Positions 8,968 to 16,747 of a stretch of DNA of 64,000 nucleotides are shown here, in pieces. Each line of letters opens with the position of its first letter. Position 1 is the first letter of the stretch. Location of the stretch: NCBI RefSeq assembly GCF_030542965.1, contig NZ_JAUAOA010000001.1, positions 124,001-188,000 on the forward strand, read 5' to 3'. The notes beneath the pieces were generated by a model. The model had not been told where the DNA came from and made no database searches. It was given only the letters and a program-made list of their open reading frames with translations. This stretch comes from Azotosporobacter soli (GTDB taxonomy: Bacteria > Bacillota > Negativicutes > SG130). The translations under genes were made by a program, and so were the position numbers.

Positions 8968-9546
8968 CTATTTCAGCACAATATCCAAATGACGCAGCAG
9001 CCCGACCGCCCCCGGCAACGTGAATACGGCTTTCTTGAGCGTATTGTTTTGCGAATGGATCTGATACCCTTCCGCATAGGAAAAATCGGCTTTTGTTAAA
9101 TTGCAATGATGAAAGACCGTGCATTCAAACACAGCGCCGGTAAATTCACTACTCACCAGTTGCGTATCGATAAAATCATTTTCGATGAGTTTGCATTCGC
9201 GAAATGCCGTCTTATTTAAATTCAAATTTGAAAAATTACAGCTTTGCATCAGGCAACTGAGAAAGTCCACATTCAAAATAAAGGGATCACAAGCGCAAAA
9301 TAAAATGCCAAGCAGTTTGCATTTATTAAACGTCACTTTAGCTAAGCGGCTATCGTTAAATTTAGCCATCGACAGGTTGCAGTCATTAAAACTGCAATTT
9401 TCAAAGACCGAATAAGAAAAATCCACCTGCGAAAAATCACAGGCATTGAATTCACAGTTTATAAATTCTTTTTTCGTTAACGACTTGTTGCCTTCCGTCA
9501 ATTTTCCGTTGGCAATGACCAGATTTTCATACGTCGTATTTTCCAT
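8968..9546 (-). CDS. Pentapeptide-repeat protein
   Basis: A 192-residue protein made almost wholly of pentapeptide repeats (A/C-D/N-L/F-x-x), for example CEFNACDFSQVDFSYSVFEN, CSFNDCNLSMAKFNDSRL and CNFSNLNLNKTAFRECKL. Such repeats fold into a right-handed square beta-helix. Some members (Qnr, McbG, MfpA) mimic DNA and protect gyrase, and the size and C-terminal LLRHLDIVLK resemble that group, but gyrase protection cannot be claimed from sequence. Cysteine is unusually common at repeat positions. It is a single gene, followed by another minus-strand gene only after about 100 bases. Confidence 0.85.
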   Translation of the reverse strand: MENTTYENLVIANGKLTEGNKSLTKKEFINCEFNACDFSQVDFSYSVFENCSFNDCNLSMAKFNDSRLAKVTFNKCKLLGILFCACDPFILNVDFLSCLMQSCNFSNLNLNKTAFRECKLIENDFIDTQLVSSEFTGAVFECTVFHHCNLTKADFSYAEGYQIHSQNNTLKKAVFTLPGAVGLLRHLDIVLK

Positions 9547-9685
9547 CGCACCGTTGCTCCTTTTATGCCAAATCGGCAGCGCCTCTTTTGTTCAGCATAA
9601 CAAACTTTCGTTTTATTTTCAAAAGAGGATGGACGTGTGCAATAAACTTTTAAGCATACGCAGCCATTTTAAGAGTACAACAAGC

Positions 9686-9730
9686 AAAAAGCAGGCAAAG
9701 TTTCTCTAAGGAAACCTCGCCTGCTTTTTT
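9686..9730. terminator. Terminator of the MFS/cysteine-desulfidase operon
   Basis: AAAAAGCAGGC pairs with GCCTGCTTTTTT, with an inner GTTTC/GAAAC stem. It lies downstream of the MFS gene on the minus strand. Confidence 0.8.
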
Positions 9731-9786
9731 CTCTTTTACATTTCTTCGCTCCACTTAAGCAATTTGTTGCAGTAAATAAACCTTGC

Positions 9787-11043
9787 TTAACCGGCCGCCG
9801 ATTCGAGTTGCGTTTCCGCTTTCGGCGGCAGTTTGACCAGCGATACGACCAAGGCGGTGAAGACCAACGCCCCGCCCATGAAGACGAACGCAGCGTTGTA
9901 ACCAGACATGCCGACCAGGTAGCCGATGATGATCGGCGACAAGATACCGCCGATGCTGCCACCTGCATTCATGACGCCGGTCGCCATGCCGACATGGCTG
10001 CGTTTGACCGATTCCATCGGCATCGCCCAGAGCGGACCGAAGGCCAAACCGACCAGAAAACCTGTACCGACCAATAGCGCCATTGCGACCGTTTCCGTCG
10101 GTGCGGCCACTACGCCATACAGCACCGGGCCCGCCGCGAGGTTCACCACGATGGCCTGCACTTTCCGCTTGCCGCTGAATACCTTGTCGGAAAGCCAACC
10201 GCCGAGCGGCTGCGCGATCCCGAGCGCCAGAAATGGCAAACCGGAGAAGATGCCCATTTTCACCAGTTCAAAACCGCGCGCTTTGACCAGATAGCTGGGC
10301 AGCCAGGAGAGTAAACCAAAGAAGGCGCACATAAAGCCGAAGTAGGTCAGCGCCAACAAGGCGATGTTCCGGTTTTTCAGGACGCTCATCAGACCGACGC
10401 TGACTTCGTCCGTAGCGGCTGTCGCGATTTCCGTCTGCCCGCTTTTGATGTACTGCAGTTCTTCCTTGCTGATTTCCGGATCTTCTTCCGGCGAGTTCTT
10501 CACTAAAAAGTACAATAAGGGAAGAACGACAAAACCGAGACCACCGAAGATATAAAAGAGCGCATGCCAGCCCCAAAGGCCGATAATCGCGACCGCGATC
10601 GGCGGCGCGATCGCCGGTCCGAACGAGCAGGCCGAAGTAAAGATCGCGTTAGCGGTCGCCCGTTCCTGATTCGGAAACCAATTGCTGTTCAGCTTGAAGG
10701 CGCAGGGCGGTTGAAAACCTTCGCCGATGCCGAACAGTACGCGTACGATGAAGAATTGGGAAAAAGAACGCGCCACGCCTGTCGCGATCGTCATGATCGA
10801 CCACCAGACCAGAGCCACCAAGAGCACCTTTTTCGGCCCGACTTTATCGCTCAGATAGCCGCCGGGGATTTGAAAGACAGTATATGAAATAAAGAAGGCG
10901 CTAAACAGATAACCGACCTGCTCCGGCGACAATGAGAACTCCTTGGATATCAGGGGCATCGCGACTGATAAGTTTACCCGATCCAGAAACGCCACGAAAA
11001 ATATGAGCCAAGATACAGCTAAGACAACCCAACGTTTTTTCAT
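9787..11043 (-). CDS. MFS transporter, anion:cation symporter (ACS) type
   Basis: A 418-residue, 12-helix major facilitator. FLDRVNLSVAMPLI and GYLSDKVGPKKVLL are the signature of the ACS family (ExuT, GudP, DgoT and others), which import organic anions such as hexuronates, glucarate or allantoate-like compounds with protons. The C-terminal half has GGWLSDKVFSGKRK. A good AGGAGGGG site precedes the ATG. It is the last gene of a minus-strand operon after an ATC hydrolase and a CyuA-like enzyme, so it is a candidate importer of their substrate. That link is contextual only. Confidence 0.85.
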   Translation of the reverse strand: MKKRWVVLAVSWLIFFVAFLDRVNLSVAMPLISKEFSLSPEQVGYLFSAFFISYTVFQIPGGYLSDKVGPKKVLLVALVWWSIMTIATGVARSFSQFFIVRVLFGIGEGFQPPCAFKLNSNWFPNQERATANAIFTSACSFGPAIAPPIAVAIIGLWGWHALFYIFGGLGFVVLPLLYFLVKNSPEEDPEISKEELQYIKSGQTEIATAATDEVSVGLMSVLKNRNIALLALTYFGFMCAFFGLLSWLPSYLVKARGFELVKMGIFSGLPFLALGIAQPLGGWLSDKVFSGKRKVQAIVVNLAAGPVLYGVVAAPTETVAMALLVGTGFLVGLAFGPLWAMPMESVKRSHVGMATGVMNAGGSIGGILSPIIIGYLVGMSGYNAAFVFMGGALVFTALVVSLVKLPPKAETQLESAAG

Positions 11044-11116
11044 CTAATTTCCCCTCCTGTAGATTTCCTTCCTCGATCTGCAAGGTCTGCCGCCTAGTTT
11101 CTTTTCGCCTGCCGCT

Positions 11117-12385
11117 TTAGTTTCCAATCATGATGTTCAGGATTTCCACGTCGGTGGATCGCATGCCGCAGCAGCCCATGCGCCCGATATTTTGTACGGT
11201 CTGTTCATAATCTTTTTCCACCAGACCTTCGCCGAATGGGAAAAAGAGATTTTGTTTCGCCATTTCATAACCCATGATTCCTGCATCAACGGCGGTTGAA
11301 ATCTTCGCTGCGCATGACGCCTTCGCACCGTCGCATACGATGCCGCCGACATTGCCGAGCGAATTGACCAGCGTCTTGCCGATGATATCATAATCCGCAC
11401 CGTGCAGTAGGTAGGCGATGCCGCAAGCGGCCGCCGCGCCGGCCGACACCGCGCCGCAATACGCGGAAAGATTGCCGATGTAGCGTTTTTGATGCAGCGA
11501 AAGCAGGTTGGCGACGACAAGCGCGCGGTAAAGGCGCTCTTCACTGACCCCTAGCTCCTTCGCATAAACGACGACCGGCATCGTACAGGTGATCCCCTGG
11601 TTGCCGCTGCCTGAATTGATGACGACCGGCAGTGCGCAGCCGTTCATTCGCGCGTCGGAACCCGCGGCAGCAGCCGCTCTGGCTCTGGTGCGCACATCAT
11701 TGTTGCCGAGGCTGGCAAACATCCGCCCGACCTGCGCGCCCCATTTATTCGTCAGACCTTCTTCGGATATCGCCGAATTGAACTGAATCTGGCGGGCAAT
11801 GATTCCGCTTACGTCTTTCAGTTCCACCGCATCGGCGAATTCGAGGATGTCCCGGATATTGAGCTTTGACTTGTCACCGAACGCTTGCGTTGAGACGCCC
11901 GCTTGTTCGAAGATCACGATTCCGTTCTTCTCGATCCGCTGAATGTGTGAGTGCTTGTTGCGCACTTCTACGACCGCCGTTTCGTCGCCCGCGCTCAGCT
12001 CCGCCCGGATGAAGAGGTTCTCTTCGCCTTCCGCCAACCGACAGCTGCAGATTCCCGCTTCGCACAATGCCTTAGCCCCGGCAATTTCCTCTTCGCTCAC
12101 CCGGCTGATGACTTCCAGTTCAAGCGTCGCGTCACCAGCCAGCGCGCCTAAGACGGCCGCCGCTTCGACGCCTTTTTGTCCGCCGGAATTCGGCACGATG
12201 ACACCCTTCACGTTCTTGATGATATTGCCGCTGCAAGAAACGACGATTTTTTCCGGCATCCTGCCGAGCACCGCGCGCGCCTTTGCCGCCGCGAATGCGA
12301 TCGCGATCGGCTCCGTGCAGCCCATCGCCGGAACCAGCTCACCTTTTAAGATCGTAAGATAATTATCGTATTGCGCCTTATCCAT
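11117..12385 (-). CDS. UPF0597/CyuA-family L-cysteine desulfidase or serine dehydratase-like enzyme
   Basis: A 422-residue protein of the UPF0597 family (CyuA, YhaM), related to the alpha part of iron-sulfur L-serine dehydratase. Known members convert L-cysteine to pyruvate, ammonia and hydrogen sulfide. Conserved features seen are MGCTEPIAIAFAAAKA at the N-terminus, SGSGNQGITCTMPVV in the middle and MGCCGMRSTDVEIL at the C-terminus, with the cysteines expected to bind the cluster. AAAGGAG precedes the ATG. It lies between an ATC hydrolase gene and an MFS gene on one strand with gaps of 29 and about 70 bases, which supports a cysteine-related catabolic operon. Confidence 0.85.
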   Translation of the reverse strand: MDKAQYDNYLTILKGELVPAMGCTEPIAIAFAAAKARAVLGRMPEKIVVSCSGNIIKNVKGVIVPNSGGQKGVEAAAVLGALAGDATLELEVISRVSEEEIAGAKALCEAGICSCRLAEGEENLFIRAELSAGDETAVVEVRNKHSHIQRIEKNGIVIFEQAGVSTQAFGDKSKLNIRDILEFADAVELKDVSGIIARQIQFNSAISEEGLTNKWGAQVGRMFASLGNNDVRTRARAAAAAGSDARMNGCALPVVINSGSGNQGITCTMPVVVYAKELGVSEERLYRALVVANLLSLHQKRYIGNLSAYCGAVSAGAAAACGIAYLLHGADYDIIGKTLVNSLGNVGGIVCDGAKASCAAKISTAVDAGIMGYEMAKQNLFFPFGEGLVEKDYEQTVQNIGRMGCCGMRSTDVEILNIMIGN

Positions 12386-12414
12386 AAAAGCCGACTCCTT
12401 TATGCATTGCTTGC

Positions 12415-12921
12415 TTATTTCCCTTTCTTGAAGAACGATACCTGACAGGTGCTTTTTCCGTTTGCAATCGTGTCGCCCAAATGAAATTCAAAGCCCATCG
12501 CCTTGGCAATCCCTCTGTCTCCGTCCATCGCCATATCGCATAATTTTTCGCAGGTCGCATCGTCGAAGCCAAGATCCTGCCAGCCTTTCAAGAGCGGGCA
12601 ATGATGGAATTCCAGTTCGACCCGGTCTGCCGTTTTCGTCTTGAATTCGATTTCAAAGGTCTTGAGTACATTCGGCGTCAAAAACGTTTCGGCAAAACAG
12701 GTCACGTTTTGCGGCTCTTTGCACTGGGCTTTGATTTCAGCGCCTTGGAATTCTCCCGTTTCCGAAATCGCTTCGCGGATGAATTTTTCCGCCTGCTCCG
12801 CCATGCCTGCTTCTCTGGCCTTCGTATACGTCAGGCCGGTCCAGATCGCGCGATGTCCGATCGCGCCTCTTTGGATGTCCACTACCGCGTCGCCTTTGAT
12901 GCTGATCTTGTTGTCAATCAT
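12415..12921 (-). CDS. L-2-amino-thiazoline-4-carboxylate (ATC) hydrolase-family protein
   Basis: A 168-residue protein of the ATC_hydro family, whose founding enzyme opens 2-amino-thiazoline-4-carboxylate to N-carbamoyl-L-cysteine in bacterial cysteine synthesis from thiazolines. Visible family landmarks are HRAIWTGLTYTKAREAGM, CPLLKGWQDLG and CDMAMDGDRGIAKAMG. Many anaerobes carry such genes without proven activity. The ATG at 12921 is eight bases after AAAGGGG; the ATG two codons earlier is too close. It heads the operon with the CyuA-like and MFS genes, divergent from a GntR gene across 408 bases. No carbamoylase gene for the next step is seen nearby. Confidence 0.8.
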   Translation of the reverse strand: MIDNKISIKGDAVVDIQRGAIGHRAIWTGLTYTKAREAGMAEQAEKFIREAISETGEFQGAEIKAQCKEPQNVTCFAETFLTPNVLKTFEIEFKTKTADRVELEFHHCPLLKGWQDLGFDDATCEKLCDMAMDGDRGIAKAMGFEFHLGDTIANGKSTCQVSFFKKGK

Positions 12922-12927
12922 CTTCAT

Positions 12928-13335
12928 TTCCCCTTTGCTTTTTTATAAATTAATTGTCGCCGCCGTTTTTTTGACACCAACAATAAATTCACGTCCCCTT
13001 GCTGATATGATTAGCTATTTTATTTTAAAACCTCTTTAAGTAAGCTTTTCTTCTTATTCTTTCTTATTTTTTCAGTATTTTTATTTGCGCTAATCATATC
13101 ACCACTCTTTTTTATCGTCAATATATTTTTTGTTTATTTACACAATTGCCATTTTTCTTCTATTTATCTCCCAAGAGAAGGCGAACAGCATTTCACTCGC
13201 GCACTTTTTTCGCTTTTGTAATATGATCACAATTTTATTCATTCTCTTTTTCGGTAACGTTTCCGCCGTTTTTCAATTGACTCTCCTTTTTTTTCAATAT
13301 ATAATAGCTTGATAATTCGATTAAGGAGATAGCGC
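12928..13335. promoter_or_regulatory. AT-rich divergent control region with 13-bp inverted repeat
   Basis: No gene is seen here. The region separates the ATC hydrolase operon from the GntR gene. TGATATGATTAGC (13003-13015) recurs in inverted form as GCTAATCATATCA (13089-13101), a perfect 13-base match 73 bases apart. These are candidate regulator sites with possible looping. The promoter of the minus-strand operon is not clear. Confidence 0.6.
13277..13305 (+). promoter_or_regulatory. Sigma-A promoter of the second GntR gene
   Basis: TTGACT (13277-13282), 17 bases, TATAAT (13300-13305), followed by AAGGAGAT before the ATG at 13336. Confidence 0.8.
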
Positions 13336-13977
13336 ATGAACAAAAGAACGAATGACAGTTTGAAAGACCAGGTCTATGACGCTTTGTTCTCTGATATCAT
13401 CAACGGCGCCTATCCTGCCGATACGATTCTGACTGAAAAATTCCTGATGGAAAAATACAGCGTCAGCCGCGCACCGATCCGCGAAGCGCTCACACAGTTG
13501 ACCGGCACGCAAATTCTCTCCAGCATCCCGCGGCACGGCTACAAGATCCTCCAACCCAGCGAACAGCAGCTCTTGGAAGTCATAAAATTCCGTTCCGCAC
13601 TCGAATGTTCGTTTCTCACCACCTATTGCACTTACATCGACCGCGAGCGCATCAGCGAATTGCGTACCATCTGCATGGACTACGTCAATTGCGCCAGCAA
13701 CGATTTTAAATCGCACTGGCATTATAACTGCCAGTTCCATCTGAAACTGTTCGCCATCTACGGCAACCACTACGCCTATAAACTCCTGGAAGAAGCGCTG
13801 AACATCCAAACGATCTATTTCGTACAGAAAAAGCACAGCGCGACAATGGATCTACACCTGGCCTTGGTCGACTATCTGGAGAAAAACGATATCCCGATGG
13901 CGATCACGCTTTTGAAGGCCGATATCGAAAATTTGTTATTGCCGAACACAGCGCCGACTCCGGTAGACAGAACCTGA
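13336..13977 (+). CDS. GntR-family regulator, FCD subfamily
   Basis: A 213-residue regulator with the GntR winged helix (DQVYDALFSDIINGAYP, LTEKFLMEKYSVSRAPIREALTQL) and a C-terminal helical FCD-type domain (about 75-205) with FHLKLFAIYGNHYAY. The domain is somewhat short and has fewer obvious metal-binding histidines than usual. AAGGAGAT lies seven bases before the ATG, and a consensus promoter is present. It is divergent from the ATC hydrolase operon and followed, after a terminator, by the hydroxy-acid oxidase gene. It is the natural candidate regulator of the divergent operon. Confidence 0.9.
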   Translation: MNKRTNDSLKDQVYDALFSDIINGAYPADTILTEKFLMEKYSVSRAPIREALTQLTGTQILSSIPRHGYKILQPSEQQLLEVIKFRSALECSFLTTYCTYIDRERISELRTICMDYVNCASNDFKSHWHYNCQFHLKLFAIYGNHYAYKLLEEALNIQTIYFVQKKHSATMDLHLALVDYLEKNDIPMAITLLKADIENLLLPNTAPTPVDRT

Positions 13978-14002
13978 CGTCTGCGGTATTTCCCCGCAGC
14001 CA

Positions 14003-14046
14003 AAAGGCGCCGCCTCGAAGTTAACTCTTCAAGGCGGCGCCTTTTT
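14003..14046 (+). terminator. Intrinsic terminator after GntR
   Basis: AAAGGCGCCGCCT pairs with AAGGCGGCGCCTTTTT (GC-rich stem, T tract). Confidence 0.9.
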
Positions 14047-14130
14047 CGACCCTACTGTATTTTTTTCGCATCACGCTCTTCGATGATTATTACATAACAT
14101 CATAACGCTCATAGCGAAAAAATATTTTAC

Positions 14131-14159
14131 TTGTCCACTAAACAATCATACAATAAAAT
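14131..14159 (+). promoter_or_regulatory. Probable promoter of the FMN hydroxy-acid oxidase
   Basis: TTGTCC (14131-14136), 17 bases, TAAAAT (14154-14159), upstream of AAGGAG at 14191. Confidence 0.55.
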
Positions 14160-14205
14160 GGAGTTATTTTACGCTACAGCATAGGAGATAAAGGAGAGAA
14201 TGCGT

Positions 14206-15222
14206 ATGAATTACAACGATGTACTGAAAACCGCACGCACCTGTATCGGAAACTATTGCAAGGCCTGCACGATCTGCAACGGCATCGCCTGCAAAAACAG
14301 CCTCCCCGGACCCGGCGCAAAAGGCGTCGGCGACACCGCGATCCGCAACTATCAGAAATGGCAGGAAATCCGCGTCAATATGGACACCCTGTTTGCGCCA
14401 CAAAGCGTCGACACCAGTCTGACTTTGTTCGGCCAAACCTTCCAATACCCCTTCTTCGCCGGCCCGGTCGGCGCAGTCAATCTGCATTACGGCGATAAAT
14501 TGAATGACATGTCGTATAACGAAATTCTCGTTTCAGCCTGCAAAGAGAACGGCATCGCCGCTTTCACCGGCGACGGCACCGACCCGCGCGTCATGGAAAG
14601 TGCAACGGCCGCGATTGCGAACGCGGACGGACGTGGCATTCCGACCGTCAAACCTTGGAATCTTGACCTCATTCGGGAAAAAGTAAAACTGGCTCACAAA
14701 GCAGGAGCTTTCGCTGTTGCGATGGATATCGACGCGGCCGGTCTGCCCTTCTTAAAGAACATGACCCCGCCGGCGGGCGGAAAGTCGGTCGCCGAACTGC
14801 GTCAAATTTCAGATTTGGTTGGCGTCCCTTTCATCGTGAAAGGCGTGATGACCGTAAACGGCGCGCTAAAGGCTAAGGAAGCGGGCGCAAGCGCGATCGT
14901 CGTCTCGAATCACGGCGGACGCGTACTGGATCAATGCCCAGCGACGGCCGAAGTACTGCCGGAAATCGCCGCGGCGGTCGGAAGCGAAATGAAAGTCCTC
15001 GTCGACGGCGGCATCCGCTCCGGCACGGATATCTTTAAGGCACTCGCGCTCGGCGCACATGGCGTTCTGATCTGCCGCCCGTTTGTGACCGCCGTTTTCG
15101 GCGGCGAAAAAGAAGGCGTGAAGAGCTATATCGACAAACTCGCGGACGAATTAAAAGACGCGATGACGATGTGCGGCGCGTTCCGCTTAAGCGAAATCAC
15201 GCGCGACATGGTGCGTAAATAA
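14206..15222 (+). CDS. FMN-dependent alpha-hydroxy-acid oxidase/dehydrogenase with N-terminal Cys cluster
   Basis: A 338-residue TIM-barrel flavoprotein of the lactate/glycolate oxidase family, which oxidises L-2-hydroxy acids to 2-oxo acids. Family motifs are PFFAGPVGAVN, VKGVMTVNGALKAKEAGA, VSNHGGRVLD (catalytic His, substrate Arg), VDGGIRSGTDIFKALALGA and CRPF. Unlike the classical enzymes it carries five cysteines near the N-terminus (residues 13, 18, 21, 24, 29), suggesting a metal or iron-sulfur site; anaerobe homologues often show this. The ATG at 14206 is nine bases after AAGGAG; an ATG two codons earlier is too close. It has its own probable promoter and terminator. Lactate oxidation is possible, but the substrate is not proven. 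Confidence 0.85.
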   Translation: MNYNDVLKTARTCIGNYCKACTICNGIACKNSLPGPGAKGVGDTAIRNYQKWQEIRVNMDTLFAPQSVDTSLTLFGQTFQYPFFAGPVGAVNLHYGDKLNDMSYNEILVSACKENGIAAFTGDGTDPRVMESATAAIANADGRGIPTVKPWNLDLIREKVKLAHKAGAFAVAMDIDAAGLPFLKNMTPPAGGKSVAELRQISDLVGVPFIVKGVMTVNGALKAKEAGASAIVVSNHGGRVLDQCPATAEVLPEIAAAVGSEMKVLVDGGIRSGTDIFKALALGAHGVLICRPFVTAVFGGEKEGVKSYIDKLADELKDAMTMCGAFRLSEITRDMVRK

Positions 15223-15238
15223 GAAGATGACTCCCTCA

Positions 15239-15290
15239 AAAAGGAGCTGTCGCAAAAGGCGTTCATTCGCCTCTTTGCAACAGCTCCTTC
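15239..15290. terminator. Bidirectional terminator (AGCTGTCGCA family)
   Basis: Outer stem AAGGAGCTGTCGCAAA with TTTGCAACAGCTCCTT, inner stem AGGCG/CGCCT. It lies between convergent genes. Confidence 0.8.
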
Positions 15291-15291
15291 T

Positions 15292-15645
15292 TTATCTTGC
15301 CGTACCGCTTTCCTTCGTATTATGAAACTCCACATAGCGGTCGCCCCAACTTTTAAGGCTGTCTAGCACCTGCGAGAAATCTTTGCCGATGTCACTCAGC
15401 TCATACTCCACCTTAGGCGGCACCTGTGCATAAACAGTTCGCGTGATCATGCCGTATTCTTCCAGCGTCCGCAGTTGTTTGGTCAGCGTCGCCTGCGTCA
15501 TCTCCGGTAAACGGCGTTGCAGTTCGTTGAAGCGAAGCTTTTCCTCATTCAAAAAGTGCAGGATCATCAGCGCCCATTTGCCGGACAAGATCTTCTGCGC
15601 GGTTGCGTACGGACATTTGCCGAACAGTTCTTCTAATGTAAGCAT
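15292..15645 (-). CDS. HxlR-family transcriptional regulator
   Basis: A 117-residue winged-helix protein of the HxlR/YodB/YtfH type: CPYATAQKILSGKWALMILHFL, RFNELQRRLPEMTQATLTKQLRTLEEYGMI and PPKVEYELSDIG. The cysteine at residue 11 matches the redox-sensing Cys of several members. It is divergent from a QorB-like quinone reductase gene, as ytfH is next to qorB (ytfG) in enterobacteria, and probably represses that gene in the absence of quinone or electrophile stress. A candidate operator lies directly upstream of its start. Confidence 0.9.
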   Translation of the reverse strand: MLTLEELFGKCPYATAQKILSGKWALMILHFLNEEKLRFNELQRRLPEMTQATLTKQLRTLEEYGMITRTVYAQVPPKVEYELSDIGKDFSQVLDSLKSWGDRYVEFHNTKESGTAR

Positions 15646-15659
15646 GCTATCCCCTCCAT

Positions 15660-15679
15660 TAGTATCTTTTTTAATACTA
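15660..15679. promoter_or_regulatory. Candidate HxlR operator
   Basis: TAGTAT, eight bases, ATACTA: an inverted repeat in the divergent gap, next to the HxlR start. Confidence 0.5.
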
Positions 15680-15795
15680 TCTATTAAATAAAATCGTACT
15701 TTTATTTTTTATCGTTGCAGACTATACTTTGTGTAAGGTTGATTGTAGCACTAAAGGTTGCGACAAGCAATGAAAAATGATCTGGAGGGATTCTC

Positions 15796-16665
15796 ATGAA
15801 AACATTAGTAACCGGTGCAACCGGGAAATTAGGCTCAAAAGTCGTCGCGGAGCTGCTGAAAAAATTGCGCCCCAGCGAATTGGCGGTCAGCGTCCGCACC
15901 CCGGAAAAAGCAGCACACTTAAAAGCACTCGGCGTCGACGTTCGCCAGGCAGATTTTGATCAGCCGGAGACATTAACACGCGCCTTCAGCGGCATCGATA
16001 AACTGTTGCTCATTTCCGCCGACGGCGACAACGAAACGCGCATCCGGCAGCATGCCAACGCAGTCGCAGCAGCCAAGCAGGCGCAAGTCAAATTCATCGC
16101 CTACACCAGCGTCGGCAACGCAAGCGAAAGTTCGCTCTTCCTCGCGCCGGTTCATAAACTGACCGAAGAGGCAATCCGAAAGACCGGCATTCCCTTCTCT
16201 TTCCTGCGCAATAACTGGTATCTGGAAAACGAGACCGGCACCATCCAGGCCGTCCTGGCCGGAGCGCCGTGGCTGACCGCCGCCAAAGACGGTAAAGTCG
16301 GCTGGGCCCTGCAGCAAGACTACGCCGAAGCCGCCGCTGCTGTTCTCTTAGGCAGCGAACACGAAAACAGCGTCTACGAACTGTCCGGCAAACCGCTGAC
16401 GCAAGAAGAGCTGGCCGCCGCACTCGGCGAAGTTCTGCAGAAAGACGTACCCGTAAAGCAGGTCGATGATGCGACCTACGCCGAAATCATGGGCCAAGTC
16501 GGCGTACCCGACTTCGTCGTTCCGATCCTGGTCGAAATCCAGCGCGCGATCCGCGCCGGCGCGCTTGATCTGCCGCGCAGCGATTTCGAAGCCTTGCTCG
16601 GCCGTCCTTTAACGCCGCTCAACCAAGGTTTGTCCCAGATTGTTGAAGGACTGGCAAAAAAATAA
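15796..16665 (+). CDS. qorB: NmrA-like NAD(P)H:quinone oxidoreductase (QorB-like)
   Basis: A 289-residue atypical SDR of the NmrA/QorB group. It has the N-terminal nucleotide-binding motif TGATGKLG, the segment KLLLISADGDNETRIRQHANAV, FIAYTSVGNASES and a C-terminal EALLGRPLTPL. QorB (YtfG) reduces quinones with NADPH and protects against quinone stress. GGAGGG precedes the ATG. It is divergent from an HxlR regulator across 150 bases, the same arrangement as qorB/ytfH, which supports the assignment. A hairpin terminator follows. Confidence 0.85.
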   Translation: MKTLVTGATGKLGSKVVAELLKKLRPSELAVSVRTPEKAAHLKALGVDVRQADFDQPETLTRAFSGIDKLLLISADGDNETRIRQHANAVAAAKQAQVKFIAYTSVGNASESSLFLAPVHKLTEEAIRKTGIPFSFLRNNWYLENETGTIQAVLAGAPWLTAAKDGKVGWALQQDYAEAAAAVLLGSEHENSVYELSGKPLTQEELAAALGEVLQKDVPVKQVDDATYAEIMGQVGVPDFVVPILVEIQRAIRAGALDLPRSDFEALLGRPLTPLNQGLSQIVEGLAKK

Positions 16666-16681
16666 TCACCGAAAGAAACAC

Positions 16682-16722
16682 AAAAGCAGCAAACTGCCTC
16701 ACCACGGCAGCTTGCTGCTTTT
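16682..16722. terminator. Bidirectional terminator
   Basis: AAAAGCAGCAA/TTGCTGCTTTT with inner CTGCC/GGCAG, between the convergent qorB-like and iadA genes. Confidence 0.85.
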
Positions 16723-16747
16723 CTCGTCGGAAACCTATTTTTTCGAG

